A stretch of 64,000 nucleotides of DNA from Erysipelotrichaceae bacterium (lineage in GTDB: Bacteria; Bacillota_I; Bacilli_A; Erysipelotrichales; Erysipelotrichaceae), in assembly GCA_012513225.1 (NCBI GenBank), contig JAAZCQ010000037.1, positions 1 to 64,000 of the forward strand, read 5' to 3'. Positions 36,125 to 44,391 of the stretch are shown in pieces. Made by a program: the position numbers and the translations under genes. Each line of letters starts with the position of its first letter. The first letter of the stretch is position 1. The notes under the pieces were generated by a model. The model did not search any database. It was not told the origin of the DNA and saw only the letters and a list, made by a program, of their open reading frames with translations.

Positions 36125-37996
36125 TTATTTTTCTCCTTTAAATAACGATAGTAATTTTTCAAATGATTGAATTTCATCTAATTTTAATAACCATTTTGAA
36201 TCAGTTACATATTCAATCAATTCTTCATTTAATTCATGCTGTATTCCTAAGTCTTCTTTACTAAAAAGCATCAAGAATACATAACGTACTTTTTTATTTT
36301 GCCAAGTTATTGGTCTTTTTAAAATACTTATAACTAATACTGTTTTTTTAACATATAGCGAGAAAGGATGTGGTATTGCTACCATATTCCCTATTTCTGT
36401 TGTAGATAAAGATTCTCTTTTTAAAATCTCCTCTAAAAGATTTTTATCTGCTATGTCAAAATCATTTAATTTTTTACAAATATTCTTAAGAACTATCTCT
36501 TTTGTTTCACCTAAATTTTCTGTAAAAAACGTTTGTTTATTGAGATATTTATATAGCTTTTTATTTGATACTAGTGTCATATCTCCAATATTAATATCAG
36601 ACATAATATTTTCTATGTAGATGACTTTTTGGTTTATTTCAAAAGGAATAGTTACTGTTGATATTAAGTAATCATATTTACTTAAATCAATCTCTAGTAA
36701 TTCTTTAATACTTGCAAACTTAATATTTTCATTACCAACATTAAATTCATTCTTTATTTTTCTTTGAAGTAACATAGCTGTTCCAAAACCACTACTACAT
36801 ATTAGTAAGAATTTCTTCTCATTTCCTTTTTTTTCATTTTTTTCAATTGCTAAATTGTAATGAATAGCTAAATATCCAAGTTCCTCATCACTAATTCTTT
36901 TTTTATATGTTTCATAAATTACTTTTGAGGCAATAACCGCACATTCAAACGCTAATGCAAATTTTAATTTAACTTCTTTAAGTAATGGATTGGGTAAACT
37001 CATTCCATATTTAATTCGTGTTATCATGGGCTCTATATGTAGAGCTAGACCATAGAATAAATCAAAGTCTTGCCTAAAATCTAATTCTAAATGCTCCCAA
37101 ATTTTTAAATTAATCTTATGAATTAAATGTTCAGTACTCTCTGAAATCTTTAATCCTAGATCCTCGTGACCTGCTCTTTTACCTAATAAATGTAATGAAA
37201 TATAGTCCACTTCATTTTCTGGTATAGTAACCTCATATTTTCTTTCAATATTTTCAATAATTTCTCTTGCAATTTTTAATTCAACTTCACTAATCTCATA
37301 TTCAACTTCAACACTATCAATATAATCACCTTTTTTGATTCTTGAAATCATATACATAATATGAATTATTAAGTTTTTGTGCCCAACTTCTGTTACATAA
37401 AAATCATATGTTATAAAATTTTTATGCAAAATATAATCAATAATATAATAGTCTTCTGGTTCAAGATCACATATTTGGGTTAAAGATTTAAGATCGCTTG
37501 ATAATAAATGTGAGTTGTTATGTACAAAACACAATCTTTTGGAAACTTCATCACCTTCAACACTTATACCATGTGCAGGCTTAACACTAACCGTTAAGTT
37601 ATGCTTAATTAAATATTCTTTTACTTCACGAAAATCTCTATTAATTGTTGCTTGAGAAACATAAAGCTCATCTGCTAAATCAACTAATTTAATATATTCT
37701 TTTTCAAGTAGAAGCCTATTGATAATATAGGTTTTTCGTGAATCATAATCTAATATATTTGCCTTGTTTTCTTGTTGTTTAAAAAAGTTTTTTACTTCTT
37801 GTTTATCCAATAACAACTCGTATCCTTTGTTTGTAGATTGTATTGGTTTTATTTTTATTGAGGGATTACTTAACATATTTGAAATTTCATTTCTCACTAC
37901 TTTTTCAGAAAAACCTGTTACTAAAGAAAGTTCTTTAGCGCTCATGATTTTTTTATTACCTTTATAAGCGTTAATAATCATTTTTAATTTTTCCAT
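36125..37996 (-). CDS. licR: PRD-containing transcriptional activator, LicR/BglG-type
   Basis: PTS-controlled regulator of 623 residues. Two N-terminal helix-turn-helix regions lie at about 1-60 and 95-145 (SQATINRDFREVK). PRD1 and PRD2 follow at about 180-390, with conserved His in LIIHIM, YISLHLLGKRAGHED and AIHYNLAIE. An EIIB-like domain begins near 395 (LICSSGFGTAML, with its Cys), and an EIIA fructose/mannitol-type domain covers about 480-620 (VAIPHPFS, His). DNA-binding HTH domains rather than a CAT RNA-binding domain point to a LicR-type activator, not an antiterminator. It sits within the operon it probably controls, 28 bases after the EIIC gene. Confidence 0.92.
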   Translation of the reverse strand: MEKLKMIINAYKGNKKIMSAKELSLVTGFSEKVVRNEISNMLSNPSIKIKPIQSTNKGYELLLDKQEVKNFFKQQENKANILDYDSRKTYIINRLLLEKEYIKLVDLADELYVSQATINRDFREVKEYLIKHNLTVSVKPAHGISVEGDEVSKRLCFVHNNSHLLSSDLKSLTQICDLEPEDYYIIDYILHKNFITYDFYVTEVGHKNLIIHIMYMISRIKKGDYIDSVEVEYEISEVELKIAREIIENIERKYEVTIPENEVDYISLHLLGKRAGHEDLGLKISESTEHLIHKINLKIWEHLELDFRQDFDLFYGLALHIEPMITRIKYGMSLPNPLLKEVKLKFALAFECAVIASKVIYETYKKRISDEELGYLAIHYNLAIEKNEKKGNEKKFLLICSSGFGTAMLLQRKIKNEFNVGNENIKFASIKELLEIDLSKYDYLISTVTIPFEINQKVIYIENIMSDINIGDMTLVSNKKLYKYLNKQTFFTENLGETKEIVLKNICKKLNDFDIADKNLLEEILKRESLSTTEIGNMVAIPHPFSLYVKKTVLVISILKRPITWQNKKVRYVFLMLFSKEDLGIQHELNEELIEYVTDSKWLLKLDEIQSFEKLLSLFKGEK

Positions 37997-38024
37997 ATTT
38001 TCCCTCCTAAATTAATATAGCAAT

Positions 38025-39356
38025 TTATATTAAATCCATTTTATCATTTTCTTCAGCCAGCTTTTCTTCTTTAAGTTTTTGACTGTCATATAATTTAAAG
38101 AATGGATAATATATTGCAGTATCTATAATTATAAGTATCATTTGCCATGCAAATCCTGTCCAATTATTTGTAGCAAACATACCTAATATACCTATTGGGA
38201 AATATGGATTAATCATTGCCCCTGTAAGAACAGCAAATCCAAGTTTATTAACAATAGTTGATAAGAAGAAGTTAACAGTAGGTGCTAAGATAAAGGGAAT
38301 TGCTAAAGTTGCATTCATTACCATAGGTGTTCCAAATATAATTGGTTCATTAATACCAAATATAGAAGTTGGAAATGAAATTTTACCTAATTTCTTTAAA
38401 TGTTGAGATTTAGCAAGAAAAATCATAAGTAATACAAGTCCCATTGTGGCACCACTTCCACCAATTGATGTATAGTACATACTATAATTCCACTCAGGAT
38501 GAGGTGCAGCTAATCCATTTCCAAATGCGATAATATTTTCAGTCCACATTGCATTTGCTACTGGAGCCATTGCAACATAAACAAGCATAGATCCATGGAT
38601 TCCAAATAGCCATAAAACAAGTGCTAATATTGTGTAAACAAATGCTCCCCAGTATCCTCCAGTTACATAAGTTATAGGTTTTTGAATTAAACCATAAACT
38701 ATATTTTGAAGTGTTCCATAATCTGTGTATGAAGCTAAAACTCTTACTATTAAGAAAATAAATAGGATTACTGATGCTGGAATCATTGTTTCAAACATAT
38801 TAGTTACATTTTCAGGAACAGAAGCAGGCATTTTAATTTTAATGTCTTTGTCATCTAGCCATGCATATAATTTAACAGAAACAATACCTACAATTAATGC
38901 TACAAATATACTAGCTGCTCCAAATACTTCAGTTGGAATTACGCCAGTAACTAACCCGCTAACTTCAACTCCTTCTTCACTTACAAGTGTAATAACTTTT
39001 TCAAATGGTGTAACCATTAAGAAACTACCTAACGCTAATAAAGCGCCATTAATTGATTTTTTATTAAATGCTTTTGCTGTAAAATACCCTACAGCTAAAA
39101 TTAAATATAACGATATTAATTCAGATGTTATAAGTACTGGTAAACTAAGTATTACTCTTAGCCCTGTTCTTTCCAAAAAGTTAACATACCAGTCTCCAAG
39201 CGGTAATGATAAAGCTAGGGTGAAAAATGATGATCCAATTGTTAATGCACTTATACCCATAAAACTATTCATCATTACCTTAACGTACTTATTATCGTTA
39301 ATTTTATGAGTAAAAGGCAGAAGCTTTGATTCTAAAAATTCTTGAATTTTTTTCAT
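38025..39356 (-). CDS. PTS cellobiose/beta-glucoside-family EIIC permease
   Basis: Membrane channel of a lactose/cellobiose-family PTS, 443 residues with about ten hydrophobic segments. The N-terminus (FLESKLLPFTHKINDNKYV) and the segment SIFGINEPIIFGTP (substrate-binding Asn-Glu motif, about 335-350) are characteristic. An acidic C-terminal tail ends the chain. TTAGGAGGA precedes the ATG. It is the first gene of the operon EIIC, PRD regulator, EIIB, EIIA, phospho-beta-glucosidase. Cellobiose or other beta-glucosides are the likely substrates. Confidence 0.94.
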   Translation of the reverse strand: MKKIQEFLESKLLPFTHKINDNKYVKVMMNSFMGISALTIGSSFFTLALSLPLGDWYVNFLERTGLRVILSLPVLITSELISLYLILAVGYFTAKAFNKKSINGALLALGSFLMVTPFEKVITLVSEEGVEVSGLVTGVIPTEVFGAASIFVALIVGIVSVKLYAWLDDKDIKIKMPASVPENVTNMFETMIPASVILFIFLIVRVLASYTDYGTLQNIVYGLIQKPITYVTGGYWGAFVYTILALVLWLFGIHGSMLVYVAMAPVANAMWTENIIAFGNGLAAPHPEWNYSMYYTSIGGSGATMGLVLLMIFLAKSQHLKKLGKISFPTSIFGINEPIIFGTPMVMNATLAIPFILAPTVNFFLSTIVNKLGFAVLTGAMINPYFPIGILGMFATNNWTGFAWQMILIIIDTAIYYPFFKLYDSQKLKEEKLAEENDKMDLI

Positions 39357-39428
39357 ATTACTATCCTCCTAAATCAACTTTAGCATGGTAACACAATAAC
39401 TTTTGTATCATCATTTACCGTTTCATTC

Positions 39429-39449
39429 TTTATTTTATGATAAAATAAA
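39429..39449. promoter_or_regulatory. 21-bp perfect palindrome upstream of the beta-glucoside operon
   Basis: TTTATTTTAT and its reverse complement ATAAAATAAA flank a central G. It lies 73-93 bases upstream of the EIIC ATG in an otherwise gene-free stretch (39357-39552). A site of this symmetry fits a dimeric regulator such as the LicR-type activator of the operon, but AT-rich palindromes also arise by chance. Confidence 0.45.
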
Positions 39450-39552
39450 TAAATATATTTTTAATAATTTAACGTGTATACTTACTAAGCATATATCATA
39501 CTCTATAATTAAAAATTAAAATGTAATAATAGGTTCTATAAGTTTTTAATGT

Positions 39553-39654
39553 AAAAAAAAGATGATTTATCATAAAACGATAAACCATCTCTAGTTTAGA
39601 TTTATTTTACCTGTCTACTTGACAGGAGCAGTTCGTTTCATATTTCATCTTTTT
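39553..39654 (-). repeat. Terminator-like repeat, copy B, with strong terminator (after frlB)
   Basis: On the minus strand GATGGTTTATC and GATAAATCATC pair around a 7-base loop and are followed by eight T residues (39553-39589), a strong terminator for the frlB operon. A second 5' arm AAAAAGATGAAATATG lies at the other end. Between them is a hairpin CCTGTC/GACAGG at 39610-39626. The outer arms match copies A and C; the middle 60 bases are unique to B and may be an insertion. Confidence 0.65.
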
Positions 39655-39677
39655 ATCTATATAAATTTTTTAATATA

Positions 39678-40700
39678 TTAATAATCTATTTTTCTATAAT
39701 ATCTTCTTGTTTTAGTGGACTTCCCTGTTGATTCTGTATATATATTTAGAAGTATATCAAACACATGATTTAAAATATATGGTTCTACAATCTTTTTAGT
39801 TTCACTATATTTGTAAGGTAAATAGAAATCTTTCATATCAATTAAAATATATTTGATTTCAAAACTATCTATAAATTTTTTTACTCTCAAATCTTGTTCT
39901 CTATTATTATCAGTATTTAATACTAAATTTGGAACAAAGTTTTTATCAACCAATTCAAATGGACCGTGGAAAAATTCTGATGAATGTATTGGCTGAGAAA
40001 AAATCCACTGAATTTCTTCTAAAACATAATTTGTATAGCAACAAATTTCTCCCCACAAACGTCCAGATCCTACCCACATTTCTCTAGTTCCAATCTTCCT
40101 TTCACTAACTTGATTTTTTAATATTTCTTTTTGATTATACAATATATCACTAATATTTTGACCTATCGATATTAATTCATCTTTAATTTGGTTTTTATTT
40201 TCTTGATTTATTTTTTTATTTAACGATATTAATAGCCAACCAAATAATATTATATGAACATCAGTGTCAACAGAACTTATTCTTTTAAATATAATTTTTT
40301 GATTATCAATGGAAGTATTTTCATCTCCTATAAACCCAATCATTTTTATATTAGATTTAGTTTTATCAATTATATTTAAGGCATCTATTAATTCAACCGT
40401 TTCTCCAGTTTTTGTACCAAATACTATTAAAGATTTTTCTGTAATCTCATCAATATATAATGAGATTAATTCTTCAGGACTTGTAATTACATTTGAAATA
40501 GGTATTAATTCAATTATTAAAGGCCTCATACTGACAAACTTAGTAAATGCACCACCACTCCCTACAAAAAATATTTTATCAATTTTATTTATATCTAAAC
40601 TATTAGCAAATTCTTCTATTTTGTCAATTTGACTAATCGCTTTATTATAATTACTTAGAAATTTTTTTTCATTAAAAATAGCTGTCATATTTTTATCCAT
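39678..40700 (-). CDS. SIS-domain FrlB-like fructosamine/glucosamine-6-phosphate deglycase
   Basis: Predicted to cleave a 6-phosphorylated Amadori compound (fructoselysine-6-P type) to glucose-6-P and an amine. It has 340 residues and two SIS domains: VGSGGAFTKFV (about 47-57) and TKTGETVE (about 97) in the first, and the typical SSEFFHGPFELVD in the second. The C-terminus ends RRYYRKIDY, very like the RRYY-containing tail of FrlB, which also has 340 residues. The start overlaps the EIID stop as TAATG. GlmS-like or AgaS functions are alternatives, but the tail and length favour the FrlB/GfrF group. Confidence 0.82.
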   Translation of the reverse strand: MDKNMTAIFNEKKFLSNYNKAISQIDKIEEFANSLDINKIDKIFFVGSGGAFTKFVSMRPLIIELIPISNVITSPEELISLYIDEITEKSLIVFGTKTGETVELIDALNIIDKTKSNIKMIGFIGDENTSIDNQKIIFKRISSVDTDVHIILFGWLLISLNKKINQENKNQIKDELISIGQNISDILYNQKEILKNQVSERKIGTREMWVGSGRLWGEICCYTNYVLEEIQWIFSQPIHSSEFFHGPFELVDKNFVPNLVLNTDNNREQDLRVKKFIDSFEIKYILIDMKDFYLPYKYSETKKIVEPYILNHVFDILLNIYTESTGKSTKTRRYYRKIDY

Positions 40701-41503
40701 TACGCTAAAAATCCAAACATAGCTCCTAAGACGCTGATTACTAAAATACTTAATAAAATATACGAAACTTTAACTTTCTTTTTTAATAAATATCTAATTA
40801 AAAATGTAGCAACTAAAGGTAAGAATGCAGGCATAAAAGAATCAATAAACGATTGAATTGTTTCTCCTTCAAAACCACCTATTCCTACAGAAATATTTAT
40901 AGAAATCATAGTAGCAACCATTCCCCCAATAACAACAGTGCCAAGTACATTCATAATAAAAGTAATATTTGAAACCACACTATGATCTATGTTTTCTGAT
41001 AATGATGTTCCTAACTTATATCCCCAAAATGTCCCAAAATATCTAACTAATAAATTTGGAATATTATATAGTAATAAAAATAGAATTGGACCTAAAATAT
41101 TTCCTTTAACTGTCAGTGCGATTCCAATTCCAGTCGCAATTACCTTTAAACTTCCCCAGAATATAGAATCACCAACACCAGATAATGGACCCATTAAACT
41201 AATCTTTACTGAATTTATTGTGTTTGTATCAAAAGTGGGATCACTAGCTTTTTTTTCTTCTAAAGCCGCTATTGTTCCTGCTACAATTGGTGAAGTAGCT
41301 GAAGTACAATTAAAGAATTCTAGATGTCTTTTTGCAGCTTCAATTTGATCTTCCTTATTAGGATATAGTTTTTCTATAATATTATACATTGAATAACTAA
41401 ACGCCAAACTCATCATACGCTCATAATTAAATGAAGCTTCCATAGGTATTGTTCTTAAAAATAGATTATTTAAATCTTTTTTTTCTAGTTTATTAAAAGT
41501 CAT
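40700..41503 (-). CDS. PTS mannose-family EIID
   Basis: Membrane subunit of 267 residues. FLRTIPMEASFNYERMMSLAFSYSM is too long a match to quote in full, but its core ASFNYERM and GPLSGVGDSIFWG (about 105-117) are the EIID signatures. ATG 41503 is selected because AAGGAT lies 12 bases upstream and the longer starts would place it inside the frame. It overlaps the EIIC stop by 11 bases and the frlB start by 1 base, so the four genes are tightly coupled. Confidence 0.93.
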   Translation of the reverse strand: MTFNKLEKKDLNNLFLRTIPMEASFNYERMMSLAFSYSMYNIIEKLYPNKEDQIEAAKRHLEFFNCTSATSPIVAGTIAALEEKKASDPTFDTNTINSVKISLMGPLSGVGDSIFWGSLKVIATGIGIALTVKGNILGPILFLLLYNIPNLLVRYFGTFWGYKLGTSLSENIDHSVVSNITFIMNVLGTVVIGGMVATMISINISVGIGGFEGETIQSFIDSFMPAFLPLVATFLIRYLLKKKVKVSYILLSILVISVLGAMFGFLA

Positions 41504-42281
41504 CAAATTCACCATCCTTATCAAATTTCACTTGTTGTTTTGAATTTATTTCTTCAATAATTACATACATAATTCCTGCAAAAGCAACCCCAATAATACT
41601 AACAGCCACAAGATCTAAATTTAAATATGCTACCGCTAAAAACCCTATTAAGAAAAAAGGTGCAGTATTTATTTTGAAAATCATGTTTAATAGCATTGCA
41701 AACCCTATAGCTGGTAAAATATTAGCAGCTATAGACATACCATCAATAAACGCCTGTGGAATTATGTTTAAAACAGCATCTATAGTATTAGTACCTAAAA
41801 TAAAAACTAAAACTGTAGAAATTGACATTAAAATAATTCTTGTAAATGATGCTTTTAAATGCATATTTGCAGCTTTTTTAATTTCACCCATTTCTACTAA
41901 AGAATCTGCTTTATGTGTCATAGCTGGGAATACAACAACATAAAGGAAATTTTTTATTACCAATCCAAGTGTAGCTACTGGAAAAGCAATTGTTAATGCA
42001 ACTTCAATATCATATCCACTCAATATAGTTAATGCAGTAGCAATGATACCCCCCATAATTTCATCAGGTGGAACTGTTGCTCCAACACCAACTAGGCCTA
42101 AAAATATCAATTCTAATTGCCCACCTATAATTATACCTTGGGTAACATTTCCAAATATTAAACCTATAATAGGGCCCGTAACAAGTGGCCTGCCTATAAA
42201 GGAAGCTCCTAAAAAATCTTGAGAATTAGCTATTAAAGCAACTATAAATATAGCTAATATATGTCCTATGTTTATATCCAT
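41493..42281 (-). CDS. PTS mannose-family EIIC
   Basis: Membrane subunit of 262 residues with about seven to eight hydrophobic segments. LGASFIGRPLVTGPIIGLIFG near residues 24-45 (only the GRPLVTGPIIGL core is diagnostic) and GATVPPDEIMGGIIATAL at about 68-85 belong to the family. It forms the sugar channel with EIID. The gene lies 17 bases after the EIIB gene in the same operon. Confidence 0.93.
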   Translation of the reverse strand: MDINIGHILAIFIVALIANSQDFLGASFIGRPLVTGPIIGLIFGNVTQGIIIGGQLELIFLGLVGVGATVPPDEIMGGIIATALTILSGYDIEVALTIAFPVATLGLVIKNFLYVVVFPAMTHKADSLVEMGEIKKAANMHLKASFTRIILMSISTVLVFILGTNTIDAVLNIIPQAFIDGMSIAANILPAIGFAMLLNMIFKINTAPFFLIGFLAVAYLNLDLVAVSIIGVAFAGIMYVIIEEINSKQQVKFDKDGEFDDF

Positions 42282-42298
42282 TTTTTTCTCCTTCTAAT

Positions 42299-42769
42299 TT
42301 AAACAAGATTAAGAATATCTTTGTCTTCGTCACCTGGTGCTTGTTTAACGTTTACAAATACACCGTTTTTTGCCATTTCAACTAATAATTTTTCTTCTTC
42401 TTTATCGATATATATAGATTTAGCAATATTTTTACTATTCTCTTTTTTAGATGATAATCCTAAATTTATTTTATCTATTAATTTAGTTCCCTTATAGAGT
42501 TTATATGCATCCTCAACATTTTCAACAATAATATATAGATTATAATTATCAGTTTTTCCGCTATTAATAGCCTCAATAGATTCTTCAATTGTCTTAAAAA
42601 TTATTTTTACACCTACTGGTTTAGCTAAACTCATCATTCTTTTTTGAAAAATATCATTTGCAACTTTATCATTTGCAACTAATATTGCGTCTACAGACAA
42701 ATAATTTGTCCATACATAAATAACTTGACCATGCAATAGCCTATAATCAATTCTTGTTTGTAATATCAC
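42299..42769 (-). CDS. PTS mannose-family EIIB
   Basis: Phosphocarrier of 156 residues with the active His in TRIDYRLLHGQV (H13). It starts with GTG, preceded by GAAGGGAGG at good spacing; the frame leaves no better ATG. It is the first gene of EIIB-EIIC-EIID-frlB, with a leader of about 180 bases containing a perfect 23-bp interrupted palindrome. No EIIA gene of the mannose family is present in or near the operon, so the phosphoryl donor must come from elsewhere. Confidence 0.93.
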   Translation of the reverse strand: MILQTRIDYRLLHGQVIYVWTNYLSVDAILVANDKVANDIFQKRMMSLAKPVGVKIIFKTIEESIEAINSGKTDNYNLYIIVENVEDAYKLYKGTKLIDKINLGLSSKKENSKNIAKSIYIDKEEEKLLVEMAKNGVFVNVKQAPGDEDKDILNLV

Positions 42770-42914
42770 TCGCTTTTCCTCCCTTCATTTTTTAATAGTT
42801 TTAATAATCCATACTAAAAAGAATAATTATCTAAACTTTCAAAATATAAAATTGAATTTTACTAGATAGTTATTTAATAATATTTTAAATATGCATTTAA
42901 TATGGATAAATTTA

Positions 42915-42937
42915 CAATTATTGTTGCTCAATAATTG
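42915..42937. promoter_or_regulatory. Perfect interrupted palindrome just downstream of the PTS/frlB promoter (candidate operator)
   Basis: CAATTATTG and CAATAATTG are exact reverse complements separated by TTGCT. The element begins about 14 bases downstream of the predicted transcription start and about 146 bases before the EIIB start. No T-run follows on the minus strand, so it is an operator rather than a terminator. The divergent position next to the GntR/UTRA genes makes those proteins the obvious candidates. Confidence 0.6.
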
Positions 42938-42957
42938 TTTCTATTAATTTAATTTTT

Positions 42958-42986
42958 ATTATAGTTTTCATATATTATCAAGTCAA
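42958..42986 (-). promoter_or_regulatory. Sigma-A promoter of the EIIB-EIIC-EIID-frlB operon
   Basis: On the minus strand TTGACT (complement of 42981-42986) and TATAAT (complement of 42958-42963) are separated by exactly 17 bases. The predicted start is near 42951, leaving a leader of about 180 bases that contains the palindrome at 42915-42937. Confidence 0.8.
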
Positions 42987-43008
42987 TTTTAATAAGGAAA
43001 TCAAATTT

Positions 43009-43031
43009 AAAAAGAGCCCATTATAGGGCCC
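43009..43031 (-). terminator. Terminator after the GntR gene
   Basis: On the minus strand GGGCCC and GGGCTC form a 6-bp stem (one wobble) around TATAAT, followed by five T residues, directly beyond the GntR stop. It separates the regulator genes from the downstream PTS promoter. It is the most GC-rich spot in the region. Confidence 0.75.
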
Positions 43032-43036
43032 ATTAT

Positions 43037-43747
43037 TTAATATGTTAAATTGAAATTAATATTTATAGAATCATGTATAAAATATGATTGAGTATACTCT
43101 ACTAATACATTACTTTTATTAAAACCATAATATTCGAAGAAATATAGGCTTTCATTATTTGGAATATTTAAATATTTCTTTAATTCTTCATTAGCTTTTA
43201 TGAACTGTAACCTTTTTTTAAATATAATAGGTTTATTACCTTTAAACTCCATATAACTATATAAAGATATTTTCGAAAAATCATACCTATGTGCATTTTC
43301 AAAAAGTTTAAAAGGTATATAAGCCTTTTGTAAGCAAAATGTTTCTCTGTTAGTTGATCTTAATCTTATTAATTCATAAAACGTATCATAATCTGTAAAT
43401 TCTTCAGAAATTTTTCTATATATTAATTTAAAAGAAATAATATTATCTTCTAAAAACATATCATTAAATTTTACGTCTTGAGAAATGCTGTTAGAAGAAT
43501 TATCACCTACTTCTAATATAAAAGGAATATTTTCTTTAAAATATAAAGAAGAGTTATAATTATTTTTTCTATATAAAACACCATCTTCAATAAGACTTTT
43601 TATAGCTCTTCGTATCGTTGATCTTGAATACTTTGTAATTTCAACAATTTTTCTTTCAGAAAATATTTTATTATTTTTAATTATTTTTCCACTTTTTAAT
43701 AAAGAAAGGATTTCTTCTTTAGCCTCTATATATATAAACTTTTTCAT
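43037..43747 (-). CDS. GntR-family transcriptional regulator with UTRA domain
   Basis: A 236-residue regulator. The N-terminal winged helix-turn-helix includes FSERKIVEITKYSRSTIRRAIKSL (core SRSTIRRAIKSL, about 40-52) and GVLYRKN. Residues about 90-236 fit a UTRA sugar-phosphate-sensing domain (IRLRSTNRETFCLQKAYIP and the C-terminal VEYTQSYF). It lies directly upstream of the PTS/frlB operon and probably represses it until a phosphorylated sugar binds. It follows a UTRA-like gene after 2 bases. The helix-turn-helix lacks the usual leading 20 residues of classical GntR proteins but appears functional. Confidence 0.85.
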   Translation of the reverse strand: MKKFIYIEAKEEILSLLKSGKIIKNNKIFSERKIVEITKYSRSTIRRAIKSLIEDGVLYRKNNYNSSLYFKENIPFILEVGDNSSNSISQDVKFNDMFLEDNIISFKLIYRKISEEFTDYDTFYELIRLRSTNRETFCLQKAYIPFKLFENAHRYDFSKISLYSYMEFKGNKPIIFKKRLQFIKANEELKKYLNIPNNESLYFFEYYGFNKSNVLVEYTQSYFIHDSININFNLTY

Positions 43748-43749
43748 TT

Positions 43750-44193
43750 TTAACCCTCATAATAATAGGTACTTGTTTTAAATACAACTTCTTCATATCT
43801 TACTAATTTATTTTTCTTTTCAAATATTTTATTTTTTTCAATCACTACCATTTCATTATTTTTGATATTAAGAAGATTAATTTCTTTTTCAGTTGGATAT
43901 GATAACTTGATTTCCCTTTCTATTTTAGAAATTGTAAATTGATGATCAAAATTTTCTGTAGATAAATATCCATTTAAATTTAGCTTTGCTGAATGTGGCT
44001 GCCATATTCTCGCAAGATATACTATAATTCCCATTTCATTAAGCATATAATAATTAAATTCAATTATTTTTTCATATTTAGCATTATTAAATAAGCTCTT
44101 AAAAAAAGTATTATATTCATGTTCTTTTTGACTACTTAAAACTTTACTAATATAATTACTACAATATTTATTTAGACTTCTACTTTTTTTCAT
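43750..44193 (-). CDS. UTRA-like domain protein without a DNA-binding domain
   Basis: A 147-residue protein. The last 60 residues (YPTEKEINLLNIKNNEMVVI and VRYEEVVFKTS) follow the UTRA pattern seen at the end of GntR/HutC regulators. The N-terminal half is helical and basic (KKSRSLNKYCSNYISK) and contains no winged helix. It is cotranscribed with the complete GntR gene, 2 bases upstream. It may be a ligand-sensing partner that forms mixed dimers with the GntR protein, or the truncated remains of an older regulator; the open frame and clean start argue for function. AGGATATC precedes the ATG. Confidence 0.6.
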   Translation of the reverse strand: MKKSRSLNKYCSNYISKVLSSQKEHEYNTFFKSLFNNAKYEKIIEFNYYMLNEMGIIVYLARIWQPHSAKLNLNGYLSTENFDHQFTISKIEREIKLSYPTEKEINLLNIKNNEMVVIEKNKIFEKKNKLVRYEEVVFKTSTYYYEG

Positions 44194-44308
44194 GATATCC
44201 TCAATTTTATATAATTTACAATTTCAACTCTTTAGTTTTACAAATAATACCAATTAAATTTCATAACTTCAATTTTTATATTTTTCATAATAAGGCAAAA
44301 AATTATTT

Positions 44309-44360
44309 AAAAAGATGATTTACCTATACATTTTTTGATGTTTCGTAATTCATCTTTTTT
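44309..44360 (-). repeat. Terminator-like repeat, copy C (after the small membrane protein gene)
   Basis: On the minus strand AAAAAGATGAATTAC and GTAAATCATCTTTTT pair over 15 bases with one mismatch, around a loop with an inner ACAT/ATGT hairpin. It lies 32 bases beyond the stop of the gene at 44392-44847. It is very close to copies A and B in its outer arms. Confidence 0.65.
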
Positions 44361-44391
44361 ATTACTATTATTTCAATGATAATATTATTAT

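Noticed and set aside
43037-44193. Toxin-antitoxin pair
   Set aside because: The two small coupled genes look like one at first, but both carry UTRA-type sequence and one has a GntR helix-turn-helix, and they sit beside a sugar operon with an operator-like palindrome.
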